A stretch of DNA of 47,002 bases, taken from assembly GCA_900175165.2 (NCBI GenBank), contig FWWN02000279.1, positions 1 to 47,002 of the forward strand, in the 5' to 3' direction. A program made the position numbers and the translations under genes. The first letter of the stretch is position 1. Every line of letters begins with the position of its first letter. The stretch comes from Rhizomucor pusillus. Taxonomy: Eukaryota > Mucoromycota > Mucoromycetes > Mucorales > Lichtheimiaceae. A model generated the notes under the pieces. It searched no databases. It had not been told where the DNA came from and saw only the letters and a list, made by a program, of their open reading frames with translations. Shown one piece after another: positions 33,759-45,905 of this stretch.

Positions 33759-36597
33759 CTAAGAAGGAGCTCTATTTCTAGAAAGGTACCGTCGAGATTC
33801 TATTTTAGAACGACAGAGTGGACTATTGGGGATATGGAATGCTCATCAGTAAATGTGTGAACATACTGATTATGATATACGGCACTCACCAATGTTCCAA
33901 CTCTCTCGCGCAATTCTGGCCCCATCCAGTGTGAAGACAAGGCAGAAGGATTACATCTTTTGGTTCTGAAAAGCATATAGTACACAGTGGGCCGTCCCAG
34001 TCATACTCTGATTCACTGCTTGTGCAGCTTTTGCAGCTGCCAGCGTCAGCTGCCGAGGACGTTGAGGAGGAGGAGGTGGTAGTTGCGGAGGTCGAGGAGG
34101 AGGAAGAAGATGATGAAGAGGAATAAGCAGCAGCAGCAGTAGAAGAGGTGCAGCGTTTACGACATTGATGAGGGTGTTGATGGTTTTTATCCTTGTTCTT
34201 GTACTTTTTTGCTCGCATCTTGACATGTTTGCGCACTTGCGAGCGATACTCTTCCGTCATTGTATTAGCTTGGCAGATACCCTTGTACTTGACCCTGACT
34301 GGAGGTGGAAACATCCATGGACGATCGCCGAGATTCAACAGCACGTGTTGATGAGTTGTCAAGCTGACGGCTGGAAATAGTCCCAAGCCTGTGCCACGAC
34401 GCTCCGTGCGCGCAGGATGGTCGAACTCGACCGTCAGACCGAGATCGCAGCCATTGATGAAAAACGTGCACAGGCCATTGTCGATATCGATGAAACTGCC
34501 TAGAACGTCTCCGGCGCGACAGTGCACGCGTGGACGACCGCGAGGATACACCGCTGAACCATCCGCCTATAGTTATTTGTCGTTAGAGAATATCCGCACA
34601 TTACGATTGTTGATATTTATAACGCTACTAACCCAAACAGCAGTTCTGTAGGTATCAAAGGCAAAGCCGTGCTATCGTAAAGTTAAGGGCATGGATTAAT
34701 CAAAACGGTAAAATAACGAGGAAGTCGCATTTGTTTTACTTACGCAGTCGTCGCCTACACCGTAACCTTCTTCTGGCGAAAACCGACACCGATTGGTTGC
34801 CCAGCCAAGCTGCATGATCCCAGTCGTTAGAAGCAAAGCTTCATAGTACCATTTTCCTTGGTTGACCGAGGCAGTGGCGCGTATTGACTCAAAATGCGGA
34901 TGATCGTTGCGTATCTCGAGACCATTGCTACCTATCTTGAGATGGCGCGTGCAGTCAAATATATTCATGGTTGCATTAAGATGTGTCAAGTTCCAAGAGC
35001 ATGCCAGCTTGCGGTATATCAGTACTCTAGTGTTTCTTTTCTTTTTCCAAATACTTATTTTTTTTACCTTTTCCCCGCTGCAGAAAACGCTGTCGAGTGC
35101 CCAACGTGCACAGTGAGCTAGCTGCACGTACAGCACCCACTGTTGCCGCAATTGTCCTTCAGGAGGTATAAATCCCGTATCAAAGCTGTTGAGTTCCATG
35201 GCGACTGATTTCAAGTAGAAATCATCCAGTAGATCTTTATCCTTGTTATCTAACGATGGAGAATCATCCAGTGACCAGCAGTCTTCTTGTTGCCGCCTTT
35301 TTCGTCGTTTTTGGGAACCGGTTTCAAATAATCCTGATAATTGTTTCTTGAACCAATGCCATTTTTTCCTTGACATGGACTTTTTCTGCTGTTGATGATG
35401 ATGATGCTGCTGCTGCTGCTGCTGCTGTTGCTGGAAAAGTGGAGAAGGCGGATGCAAGGGCAGCGTAGGTCCAAGCGAGGATGCGGGTGAGTAAGATGAC
35501 AACAGATAGATCCGATGGTTGGCTTCCTCGCATTCGCGAATAACTCGCCAGAGAATCTCCCGGATATTGCATGGATGCTGCATGATTTCTTCTTTAATCA
35601 ATCCTAAACATAACAAAGCCATTGAGCGAACACATATCCAAATTTATTCATATAATGAACATACCTGTCAATGCAAATTTTTCTAAAGCAATGATAGCGA
35701 ACATGCGAACTCGCAGATCTTCTTCCGAGTCGGCCACAAAATGCAGCATAAGATCGCCTACTTGATAGTGGTACAGTTTTCGTGCAAGATCACCCGCAAA
35801 TTTCTCGGCTAACAGTGCCCAGAGCGTTGTCGCGTTGAGTTTCAAGAGAGTGCTGGGCGCATCGTGTCGCCGAGACTGCACGTCTGTTCTGTTGTCGTCG
35901 CACTGAGGGCACGGTATCCTCCAGCTGATATTCTTCGAGTACCATGACGATCGTGCAAGGAGCCAGGAGAGCGTGCGATACAACTGCCGGTGCGGTTTGT
36001 TCAACTTGGCCAGCATCACCGGTGATACTGCCGACATGGTGTCTCGCGATGGCAACGTTGCTCGATCGACGACGTGGCTCAGAAACGCCATCGCAACAGG
36101 ACTTTCTGGGTCCAGCGATGATATTATTGTACCAATAAATGCGAGGTATCCCGGTGCTGTGGTGGTGTTAAAGATACAAGTCAGTGAACCATGAAGGATA
36201 CCAAATTTGGTCTTTTTTTTCTCTCTTTACCTTCGTATGCAAGATTAAATAGAGTATCAAGCGCATGAATCATGCGTCTTTCCCGATCATAAAACTCTTG
36301 CGACGATACTCTTCGACTACTCCTTCTCCTTGTTGCTGTAGTCGCTGAACTAGCAGTATTGGAGCTCCTGCTTGTCCTTCGTGAAGACTGCGCGGACGTC
36401 GTTCTTCCACCAGCGCCGTTAACATTTGTCGCTGGAGCCTGCATGCGTGGCATATCCTCGTGCGGAAGTTCGTAAAGATGATTTTGTGCGATGGCTAGTA
36501 TCCGTTGCCAGGATGTCTCCACCAAGCGCGTTGTAAACTCCATAGACGAAGAGTTTCGTAAAGTCGACGACATCTGCAGAGTATCCCATAACGGCAT
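33759..36597 (-). CDS. RSPRY1-like protein: helical repeats, SPRY domain and C-terminal RING
   Basis: Probable E3 ubiquitin ligase by family (RING finger and SPRY domain protein 1). Spliced model is 812 aa against 576 in human. Order: S/R-rich N-terminus, armadillo-like helices (AEKFAGDLARKLYHY, MFAIIALEKFALTGL), a Q/H-rich insert with basic RKRRQQED, then a SPRY/B30.2 core (GLEIRNDHPHFESIRATASV, WYYEALLLTTGIMQLGWATN, EEGYGVGDDC, DIDNGLCTFFINGCDLGL), an S/T-rich linker, and a RING (CTIC … CLH … C … CPLC). The fifth zinc ligand is missing: where the family has H-x3-C this protein has HTGWG. Exons (minus): 36231-36597, 35665-36156, 35068-35603, 34744-35007, 34633-34671, 33890-34566, 33759-33822. 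The intron 35008-35067 is 60 nt and stop-free. The ATG follows a CAG, so an extra upstream exon is possible. Confidence 0.82.
35403..35433. repeat. Poly-Gln/poly-His codon run
   Basis: GCT/GTT trinucleotides (CAG/CAA on the coding minus strand) encode a QQQQQQQQQHHHH tract within the RSPRY1-like insert. Confidence 0.75.
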
Positions 36598-37879
36598 CTG
36601 GGAGAAACGATATTATTTCGGAGCGTGACAGGAATCGTTTGAGAGTAGAAAAGGGAGAAAAAGGAAACGAACATACAGATGTACACACAGAGATAATAAT
36701 AACCCCATACTATACGTGGTATATTTTGTCTTAGACATGAGTACCGTGAAAAACAATACCGGAGACTTATCGACGTCGAGGTCCCCACCGATGATCTGTT
36801 TGCGGCGTTGTTCTAAATATTACTGCTGGCAAGGCAGATTCACGCCCGGGAAAACATTGTCTGGTCTACCACGATAGCTATCTAATATCTTGCCTGAGCA
36901 CAATCTTATCTCGCAGTTTCTCAACTCCAAATGCTGCTTAATACAAATTGGCTGCGGAGGCGCATTAGTGATAGAAATAGTAGGTTAGTATATTACTTGT
37001 GCAGCGTTTTAAAGAACCTGCTCACGTGAAAACAAAAGAACAAACAAGCAGTGGCATCCAATGGAATGGATCAAACAGATTATCCCCGTGAAAATCACTC
37101 TACCTTGATCTGTCAATTTTCTTTTGCCATGATTGCATAACAACGCGGTTTTCCTTCTAAGGGAATACTCAAGATTGTTCCATTGACAAAAGATACATGT
37201 CTTCGGCTAGACTCCGAGCTCTATTACAACCAAGCGAGCATACTGGTGCAAACTATCAATCTACTGAAGAAAAAGAGTGAAAAAGAAAAAAAAAAAGAAA
37301 AACAAACACGGAGAGCACGGAAGTACGCAGACTTTTACCCGTCAGTTCCGTCCTTAGTGGCATAATATTATTTCATGCGTATCAGCGACGTATCAGACAA
37401 AAGCACAACGTAGGAACGAATTCTGCTCCCAAATTCAACTAAGCAGTTTACATACTGAATTAGACAGATCCACCTAGCAGCGGCGTGTGGAAATAATGGT
37501 GTCACGCCAATCCGACTCTTCCCAGAGTCCTACCTAATTATAGAAAGTGGTCATAGCTCTCTAGAAGGGCATTAATGCCGTCCATAGGAATACGTCAGTT
37601 AATAAAATGGAAATTAAAGACGCATTCATATCTCTAGTTCGCGCTTTATTCTCCGTTTTAAGATATTATCGAGAGAAATAGCTTGTTCAGTACAACTAGC
37701 ATTCTTCCTTTGCTTCGCGTCAAATTGTGGTGTTAATATCATAAAAATAATTGAATTCTATGGATAAGTGTACAGAATGAATTATCAACTTATGCTGAGT
37801 CGGAATTAAGATTACAGAACTTCTGAACTTCTGCAAAAACGACATTGCATGTGGCACACATAGGGCAAAGTTGTGGGTC
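36598..37879. other. Intergenic region upstream of the RSPRY1-like gene
   Basis: The first 100 nt are pyrimidine-rich on the minus strand, the likely RSPRY1-like promoter. Beyond that I see no gene, RNA or repeat that I can support. Confidence 0.4.
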
Positions 37880-38600
37880 GTTAGGGGAGCAGTTGGGGAA
37901 TGAAAATCTTCATATGTAAAGGAGAGGAGACGCGCGATAATGCAACATGCAATTGACCACGAGAAAAGACTAGTGTGGGAAGACAGAGGCTTATGCGACG
38001 CATAGTTTTGGCCCTGGTCATTGTTGATAGTCATTGCAAACGCAGAGAATACAGGGAATTGCCTTCGCGATAGAATGGATGGAAGGGACCCCGTATCCGG
38101 TGCTCGCAAGTCGACGCAGAGTATCTGTACAATCCCATCTTCAATGAGACGACGCATAAAGCGGGCCGCAAATTAGGCGCGTACCGTTGCATAAGCCTCT
38201 GGTCGGGTCGATATTGAGCATTAGCATAACAAACTGTCCGTATTTTGGACGCATGTAGGGTAAAAGCATATGGAGGCTCTTAGACCTGGCGAAGCTGCAA
38301 ATTGCCAAATATTCGTGTTTTTAAATGGCTTGCCACATGATTTCTGTGTCTGATGGATCATTGCCTCGCTCTGCGATGAATTCAGGCGTCTAGCGGCGAT
38401 ACGCAGCCTATCTGCATCCTTGTATCTGGACGTGAACACTTGATGGGCACCCCCTTGGTAAATTTTTGAATATCTTGTGGACGGAGACTGGTGCTGTTCA
38501 GTTATCCCCGTGTACTGTTGGACGCATTTTGCGAATTCCTTGATGTCGGCTCGAAAGCAGAGTACTTTGAGCCGTTCAACCTAGAGATGTTACTGCCGGT
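37880..38600 (-). pseudogene. Pif1/Helitron-type helicase relic (C-terminal part), frameshifted
   Basis: Minus-strand fragments in successive frames match the end of Pif1-family helicases: HMLLPYMRPKYGQFVMLMLN and NIDPTRGLCNGTRLI (about 38280-38165), then RRQFPVFSAFAMTINNDQGQ (about 38075-37995), and finally RRISLCLPTLVFSRGQLHVA followed by LSRVSSPLHMKIFI (about 37985-37890). The expected family text is PVMLLRNL…GLCNGTRL, RRRQFPV…AFAMTINK.QGQ and VFSHGQLYVALSR. At least two frame changes separate the blocks, so the copy is dead. In fungi such standalone Pif1-like C-termini usually come from Helitron Rep-helicases; no Rep domain or Helitron end was found here. Confidence 0.75.
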
Positions 38601-40290
38601 ATAGAGAGGTTTCCATATCTCTATTATCGATCATAGTAAATCATGACGCATAGTTTTGAAAGACCTGGAGATTTAGATAACCAGGACACCCTACACACCC
38701 ATCTAGAATGGATTTGACTTTTGCGAGTTAAGAATTGTATTCCTCAAGAGACTGAGATGCAGCAGGATTTGAACCCGTTCGACTTGGCTATTGATGAATA
38801 ATGTACCAAGGAATAGAAAATCGCGAGTGTTGGTCGGAGTCATCTGGTATTCGAGCCCTGTGCTTGCAGCAACGAAGCGATGCTAGTGACTACTAGCTAA
38901 AAGAAGGAAAAAGGAAACCGCGTCGGCGGGAATTCAGAGTTTTTCGAATCGAAGGTTCTGGAACAAAATATAGCCGTTGTTGTTAATCTTTGTAGAAGAA
39001 CGAAACGTAAAAGAATAAGTAGCTCATAATTCAATCCAAGCAGTTGGAACATTACAAGTTTTAGATTGCAGTAAATGGTATATACATAATAAAAAGCGGT
39101 CGATTGTGCTGATGAGTCGTCTACCATCCAAGTTTTGGCAAACAGCAGCATCTGACGGCATCATGTGCTGATACACAAGGAGAAGATGCGTTGCACGGTC
39201 GCCTGGTCAAGACTTATTCATTTTTTTATCGACGTTCGGCGCTCCTCTTTGTCTCAGCACCTCGGCTTTGAATATTCATTGTTACGAATTAAATACGGAT
39301 GCCAAAAAATACGATGCAATTTGATATTTATATACTGTTGTAAAGAGGAAGAAAAAACTTTGCAAGTCGCGTCTCTTCCTCCCCCCCAAAAAACTTTTTC
39401 CTTGTCAAAACCGGTGTCTCGGTTTGCGAAACGCCGAAACAAGCGCGACCCGGAAATATTTTATCCATCGGTTAATAGATATACGCAAACTAAAACGAAA
39501 ATAATTAAAACCGGGCAAAAGTAGAGCTTTGTAGATGAGAAAGGTCAACCGCTTTACTTGCATTTTGCATACGCTGACTTCACAAAGCATAACAGACATC
39601 AGCAGTATGATATCTTTAGAAATTCTTTGTCAGCTTGGTAATTCATGCACTGGCACGATTAATAATATGCAAGTACGTCACATGTATGCGCCCTTTACCT
39701 GGGCCAATATTTTTCCAAACGTCATATCGTTGCACATTCTCGTTTTCTCTTGTTTCCTAGACAACAAGAGCCATTACCCTGTACAGATTGTTGCAAACAC
39801 GTCCAGAAAAACTGCTCTTGTATAGAAAAGTGTAAAAAAGGACAATTTCATGCCCATACCTGCCACATTCTCCATGTTTCTGGGTGGATCCCTTTTCAGA
39901 AAAAAAAAAGAGAGTTTGGCATCATTGTTCCCGCTCGTGTAACGAAAAGATCGCCCGGAACACGGCGAGTAAGTTTTGCCGATTATTTAGAATTACGACT
40001 GTAAACGTACTGAACCAGACGGCTGCTGTACTACACTTTAGAGCCGCAGCAATGGACATGGTGAGGAGCTGCGTACGACGCGGTTCTCCTACGGGCCGGT
40101 GCAGAATGATATGATTTTTTTCTGAAGCATTCCTTTCGGAGATAGAGTTGTCTGAAACAAACCGAGGGCCCAAATTTCGTCCCAGACAGGACAGACGACA
40201 ACATTATTATCTAGCTCGCTTCTCTTTTTTGTTTGTCAGTCCCTCTCTTGTTTTTTTTCTTTCTTTTTTCCTTCATCCCATCCAAACAAC
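38601..40290. other. Intergenic region upstream of the Ytp1-like gene
   Basis: No gene is supported. Unrecognised open stretches include 39165-39524 (+) and a cysteine-rich frame near 39765-39900 (PCTDCCKHVQKNCSCIEKC), neither with a supported start or domain. About 40205-40280 is strongly T/C-rich and forms the core promoter and leader of the next gene. Confidence 0.4.
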
Positions 40291-42222
40291 ATGACCTATC
40301 GGTCACTCGCTCTATCAGCAACAGCCTTGCTGCTACTCGCAGGATCCGCGTATGCTCAGCATGACCATGGCTCTATGACGGGGGACCCTCCAATGCCCCC
40401 ATTCAATGCAACCGGCGACGAGCCAATGTCATACGCACTCTTCCCTGATAACAAGGGATACTTTTACACGCACGTTACGTTGATGGTCCTTGCATTCTGG
40501 GTGTTGATGCCGATGGGTAAGCAAAAGATACCGGGATGAAAGCAATGTCATGCGTTTCCTTCACGTCGCTGACTGCCTCGCGCCATTTAATATCAGGTAT
40601 CATGTTTGGTATTGCTCGGTCGTCTTTGCATGTGCCAACACAAATCCTCATGTTCCTTGTCGCGTTGCTTGGATATTTCTTTGGCAAGCTCTACGGTCAC
40701 TCAGTACCTCATTTCTATTCTGGCAATGTCCATCACTCTATGGGCTGGTTCCTGTTTCTCTTGATGATTGCGCAGCTTGCCGTCGGTATCGTCCGCAAGA
40801 TTGCGAATGCTGTTGCACGCTCCCAAAATGCGCAATATGATCGCCTCGAGAGCGTCCACCTCGTGAACCGCAGTGCATCATCGTCATCATCCGACCGCCG
40901 CAGCGATTTCTCTGATGATACCTTGCACAACAACCACAATGAAAACGAAGACTTTGACTACGACAAGGACGACGTCATTACATCTCCAATTGATTTGGAT
41001 GACGAAGATCCTCTCACTCCTCCCGAAAAACCATCACTGGTAAACCGCATGTTCGACAAGATTTCACCCTACATTCCCAATGTTGTAAAGAAGGTCTTTA
41101 TCACCCTTGCATATAATCCATTCACCAAGACCATCTGCCGCTACTGGCACACTATTGTCGGTCGCCTCTTTGTCATTCTCATCTTTACTCAGACCTTGAG
41201 CGGCCTTGTTGTTTACCACGGTGTCTGCAGGTGCGCGGTTCACAAAAAATTTAGCGAGATATGGGGTTAGAGAAAAATTAACCCTTTTTTTTCTTCGGAA
41301 AATCGTTTAGATCCTGGGATGTTCTTGGATGCATTGCACATCTCATCAAGGGCGGTATTTTCTTCTTTTACGGTATTTTGACCTTTGGTCGCTATCTCGG
41401 TGCATTCGCTGAATACGGCTGGGCATGGAACCGTGTCGATGGCGCTAGCAAATTCAGCTTTGAAATGATTGAAAGTTGCCTCATCTTTGGTTACGGCATC
41501 ACCAACACTTGGATGGAACATTTTGGCCAGAATCCAGAATGGACACACAAGGACTTTGAACATGCTAGCTTGGCTTTCATGTAAGTCACATTTGTCATCT
41601 TTACCTTTGAACGTTTGCTAACAAGCATAATCTATCACATAGGTGGTGGTGGTGTGGTCTTTTAGGCATTCTTGTCGAAAGCCGAGCTCTTCGCCGTCTC
41701 TTGCAGCGTGCTATTACCAATGCTCCTTTGGACATGCCCCGTCATGAACCTCAACAAAGCTACTCGCTCAATCCTTTCCCCGCCTTGATCGTCTTGTTCA
41801 CCGGAGCTTCCATGGGTAACCATCATCAAGATACTGTGTATTCCACAAACATCCACTGGCTTTGGGGTTTGTTGCTTTCTCTGGCTGCCATGTGCCGTTT
41901 CGTCACCTACATCACGCTCTACCGTAACCCTCCCACCAGCGTCGAACCATCCAGACCTCCCAGTGAAGCTTTGGGCGCCTTCTTGCTGATTTCTGGCGCC
42001 ATCCTGTTCATGGCATCCAACTCGGGTACCCTAACGTGGTTGAGACGCAACAACATTGACAAGATGTTCTTGATGAATATGTGTGTCGCTCTCACCTCGA
42101 TGGTTCTTTGCTACGTGACCGCCATGATCATCCTCAAGGCTTGGGCAATGAAACGCGAAGATGCAAAGAAGGCAAAGCTGCGACCCTTCCGTCAACAGCA
42201 GCATCAACGTGAATCCGCTTAA
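40291..42222 (+). CDS. Ytp1-like multi-pass membrane protein (DUF2427 + Ytp1 domains)
   Basis: Fungal membrane protein with cytochrome-b561-like helices; molecular role unknown. Spliced length is 569 aa. A cleavable signal peptide (about 1-22, ending SAYAQ) precedes a His/Met-rich lumenal stretch (HDHGSMTGDPPMPP). The first helical block (residues about 58-155) carries conserved histidines (HSVPHFYSGNVHHSMGW), which in b561 proteins bind haem. An acidic disordered loop (SSSSSDRRSDFSDD… EDFDYDKDD) separates it from the second block with helices, SWDVLG, WMEHFG and MGNHHQ. Exons: 40291-40516, 40597-41230, 41311-41580, 41643-42222. It is convergent with the acidic protein gene 42844-43821. Confidence 0.85.
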
Positions 42223-42843
42223 ACATCTATCTTTCTTTCTCTTTCTATATTCTTGTCCCCCTTTGTTTTCCACATATTGCATACATCTTTCTAGCTTTGC
42301 TGTCCATTTTTTCTTGCTGCCATTGCACCCACTTTGATCATATATTTCTCTGCTTGTACTCTTAAATTTCTTAACTTTTTCCGTTTCTTCGTGCCTTCTA
42401 GTACGTACAAATTTCTGATGCGCGAAATGGCTGTATTTTGTTTTTTTCCTCTTAATTATTAAATCTGATGATAACCTAGCATTGAATTTTAACTATCCAT
42501 CTGCGTATGCGTTTTCTAATTAAGACAGGTAATCCAAAAATATGAGACGGCACGTGTAACAGATTTTGGCCAATCGAATCTTGATACACACAGCATTCTC
42601 CACCAGTGCACCATACAGTGTGTAACACGATATTCAAGCAGCTGTTTCATGTATATACGAATTCCTGTATTCATTTCAGATAACGTCAATTTACTATAAT
42701 GCGATAGAGGGTGGATTCCATATTATATATATGGGCATGCAAAGATTAACAGCAAAGTTCTTATATATAAAAAGAGAAAAGAACAAATGTATAGGGATCA
42801 GGATGGTAGGAAGATACGAATGAAAAAAGGATGCGTATTTTCT
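42223..42843. other. 3' regions of two convergent genes
   Basis: A+T-rich, no gene seen. Short TATATA runs occur near 42720-42775 and near-polyadenylation-like AATAAA variants are not clear-cut. Confidence 0.35.
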
Positions 42844-43821
42844 TTACCACCCAAAAGCAGCCTTGAAAAGACCGGAGAGACCAAACCACGATGAAGACTT
42901 CTTCTTTTCTTCGTTCTTTGGTTCTTCTTTTTGGTCTTTCTTCTCCTCGTCGCCGTCTTGCTTTCCAGACGAAGATGCACCTTCCTTTGCACCTTCCTCC
43001 GATACAGGTTGTTTTGATACTTTAGAGGCTTGCTCCTTTTCTTGAACGGTTTGTTCATTCTCGTTCGTTTCTGTGTTTTGCTCGTTTGGCACTTCTTGCT
43101 CGATACCGTTTTCCTTGACGGTTTCTTGTTCAATTACAGTCTCCTTGACGACAGTGGTCTCATGCTTTCCCTCGGTCGTATCTGGTTTGCTTTCTTGATC
43201 TTGTTTCTCTTGAGCTACATTCTCTTTATCATCCGCTTCTGTCTGTTCGACGGATTTGTCCTGGTTTTCATCTTTCTCTTGTTTTCCTTGAGGTTTTGTA
43301 TTCTTGTCTTCAGTAGTAGTCTTGTCATCGATAGCTTCATCGACGGTCATGTCTACATCGTTTGATGCATCTACCTGTTGCTTCTCATCTTGAGACTTTG
43401 TGCTAAAATCGATACATGAGATTCTCCCGTTTCGCAAAACGCATTCATCCATTGGCAATATTACATGTCTCTTTGCGCTTGTTCCTGCTGCTGCTGCTCC
43501 GTTTTGTCAACGGTTTCTTGGGAGTTTTCACTGGATTGCTGAACCAAATTTTTAGTAAAAACAAAACGCGTTTTCCAAGAGACACTGATCTAACCAGTGG
43601 AACCTCATCAGGCTCGTCATTCTTGTTATTCACAGCGTGAGTAGCGCCTGGAAGCGAGGCAAGATGAGTCGACGGTGTTGTTGCTGGAATACCCGTTGCT
43701 ATAGCTACTACTCACCTCGTTTTCTGGTTGCCCTTTTGGCCGGTCGTTCCTCGACAACGGCACGTTTTCTCTTGTTTTTGGCTGGCACTGACACAAAGGA
43801 AGGTACTCTGGGATCTTCCAT
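42844..43821 (-). CDS. Acidic, intrinsically disordered protein with N-terminal nuclear-localisation-like cluster and aromatic C-terminus
   Basis: Not recognised. Spliced length is 263 aa; exons (minus) 43716-43821, 43595-43647, 43465-43538, 42844-43402, introns of 68, 56 and 62 nt, one with a TACTAA branch site. The start (MEDPRVPSFVSVPAKNKRKR) has two basic clusters, KNKRKR and KRATRKRG, spaced like a bipartite nuclear signal. The central 200 residues are almost only E, K, D, Q, T and S, with imperfect repeats (VKETVIEQETVKENGIEQE) and no hydrophobic core. The last 17 residues switch abruptly to an amphipathic, aromatic segment, SSSWFGLSGLFKAAFGW. The composition resembles histone chaperone or vesicle-associated disordered proteins, but I see no basis to choose. 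Confidence 0.65.
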
Positions 43822-44880
43822 CTCGCACAAACGTACGCTCACAGGTACTGCAACAAAGTGTCGGAAAAAAAAAGAGGGGTGTACGTTTTGGGGTCGTGTC
43901 ACGCCAATGCTGCACTTTTTTTTGCCTGCTGCTGCTGTTCTATCGGAGCAGGTTGCACACACGCTGCTGCTGCTGGTGTTCCTGAGCAAACAAAAAAAAA
44001 GTTTTGCATTTTTGTCCTGCCGACGTCGATGCTTTAGCCAAAAAAAAAAAACTACTAAAAAGAAACAATGGTATCGCCTCAGGCATGATTGTTCACCGTC
44101 CCTTCTGCCTACTTGATAAAATCGTAATACGTTCCACAATGCGCTTTGTTGTTCTTGTTGCTGGTTCTTTCCAGAACCCGTGTAATTGGACCGAACCTGC
44201 ATCCATTGCATATTACTCCTACCCACGACTTACCCCAAAACTGGATGCACACTACCAAACGTCCCACTTTGCTCTGTGAGCTGCTTTTGTCACAATCTTT
44301 TTTCTTTTCTTCGGCTACTTATCATCTTCTTTTCGATCTCGTACTCAACTACTACCTCTATGCAACCAACCTGTCAGAGTCTCCTTTTTCCCCAGAGATC
44401 TGTCATTTCTTCTGACAGCCAAAAATGGTTCTGAGATTAGCATCTTATTTCTGCTTTCCCTCATACGTGTCCTCCGGAATCAGCATACGTATCTTCAAGA
44501 CGTATCTACGACAGTGCGGCTATGCAGTTGAAAAAACAAGAGATTTTGCATTTGCTTCCACGGTGACAGTTAACGAATAAGAATGGCCAACCATTGTGTG
44601 GAAAATCTTCCAAACTTCATTTGATTGTTATCTTTAATGAGCAAGAAACCAACAACTTTGTGCAGAGACGAGTACAGATTCATTATCTACTTTGTATTGC
44701 CGAAAGAGTCAGCTGAGAAGGATACAATGAGGAGTATTTTCATACTCTTACACAGCTCCCAGCAGTGTGGTTAGGCGAGTCTTTGTCTGCTGCGATTTAT
44801 ATACCCATTTCGTACCTTCAACATACACCATCTGTATTCTCTTTTCTCATTTTGAACTTTATACTTTCCAAGTTGCACGT
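43822..44880. other. Intergenic region between two divergent genes
   Basis: 1.06 kb that must hold the promoters of the acidic-protein gene and the coiled-coil gene. A-runs (about 43865, 44005, 44040), short GCT repeats and C+T-rich blocks (about 44285-44420) are present. No further gene was supported. Confidence 0.4.
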
Positions 44881-45447
44881 ATGGTATCAGCGCACATTGA
44901 TGCTTTGCCAGTCTCGTACCAACTGACCGACGCAGCCAAGCAACCAGCTTGCTTTTATCGACGTTCGCTTCCAGTACCACCAGCACCAACTCCGGTCGAC
45001 TGGAACAGACCACATCGACGGCCATTCCGAGAGTCGGCTTACTACTGCTCAGAACAGCAACAACGGGAGAAACCAAAAATTTTATCATCTGCCTTCGCAG
45101 CACTCAGCGAGGATGCCTTGTCCGATATTCCAGAGGAATCGAGCTGCATCCTGAAGGAAGAAGAAATGGCAGCAGCGTGGCAAGATGATATCAATCAGAT
45201 CAGGCAGACGACGTTGCTTGTATTGGACGAAGTAAAACGGCTGGCCCGTGAGCTGTTGGATACAGAGCAACGCGCACAGTTATGGCAGGACCAATACATG
45301 AGGGCACGAGAGCAACTGCGAGCTCTGCAAGAGGAGAATGCGCAGCTGGAAATGTACATGATCGCTTCTTCCTCGGCTGGTTCCGAAACAAGACTCTCGC
45401 AGCAACAGCAGCCTCCTCGTATGCGAATATCATCGCTGGTTAGGTAA
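44881..45447 (+). CDS. Intronless coiled-coil protein, unrecognised
   Basis: 188 aa from ATG 44881 (MVSAHIDALPVSYQLTD). The open frame extends upstream to 44767, but this ATG follows a C+T-rich leader ending in GCACGT and starts the residue pattern of a normal protein. Residues 1-60 are proline-rich (RSLPVPPAPTPVDWNRP); 65-95 acidic; about 98-162 form a continuous heptad-like helix (INQIRQTTLLVLDEVKRLAR, LLDTEQRAQLWQDQYMRARE, QLRALQEENAQLEMYMI). The C-terminus is Q/P/R-rich. This could be a dimerisation or adaptor protein; there are no basic residues before the coiled coil that would make it a bZIP factor. Confidence 0.6.
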   Translation: MVSAHIDALPVSYQLTDAAKQPACFYRRSLPVPPAPTPVDWNRPHRRPFRESAYYCSEQQQREKPKILSSAFAALSEDALSDIPEESSCILKEEEMAAAWQDDINQIRQTTLLVLDEVKRLARELLDTEQRAQLWQDQYMRAREQLRALQEENAQLEMYMIASSSAGSETRLSQQQQPPRMRISSLVR

Positions 45448-45858
45448 AGAGAATGTATAGCCACAAAGTACAAACAAAGGAAAATGCTAATTCAAATCCT
45501 AAAGTCGCTTCAAGCCTAGAAACATTATCAGATCTTTGAAGAAATCACAGTACAGCAAAGGATGGAAATCTTTGTAATTATTTCGTGTAAATGCTTCATT
45601 AAAATCGACAATGTAGTCTTTTTTGTATACAATGAAGCAACGTATCGAGACCTTTTTACTGGATTTTGAGAACGCCTTTGCGCTGTCGGAAGGAAGATTT
45701 TGAGTTGTTACTTCCCAAATTTCGCAGTAGTTCCCATTAAAAAGTACCTGTCGCATAGAGGTAAACCTCTGTTCGACCAGCTAACGCAAATCCCCACCCA
45801 GCAGCGCTGCAGACACTCTTGGTTAATAAAGATCTTGCATCCAATTATTGCTAACGTT
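45448..45858. other. Intergenic region
   Basis: Holds an unrecognised minus-strand open frame (45499-45756) without domain support. The Fanzor-like element's right end probably lies in its last part. Confidence 0.35.
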
Positions 45859-45905
45859 ACCTAAGACTACGAGATCATCAGTAGACGGCATTTACATAAT
45901 GTCTG

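Noticed and set aside
38755..38880. tRNA-like T-arm motifs (GGGTTCAAATCC on minus, TTCGAGCCC on plus)
   Set aside because: No matching acceptor, D-arm or anticodon stem could be drawn around either motif.
39750..39910. Cys-rich frame PCTDCCKHVQKNCSCIEKC
   Set aside because: Resembles a metal-binding stretch, but no start, no domain pattern and no homolog known; probably chance in a repeat-like region.
43708..44226. 172-codon minus-strand open frame
   Set aside because: Only its last 37 codons (from MEDPRVPS) fit the acidic-protein gene; the rest is low-complexity promoter sequence.
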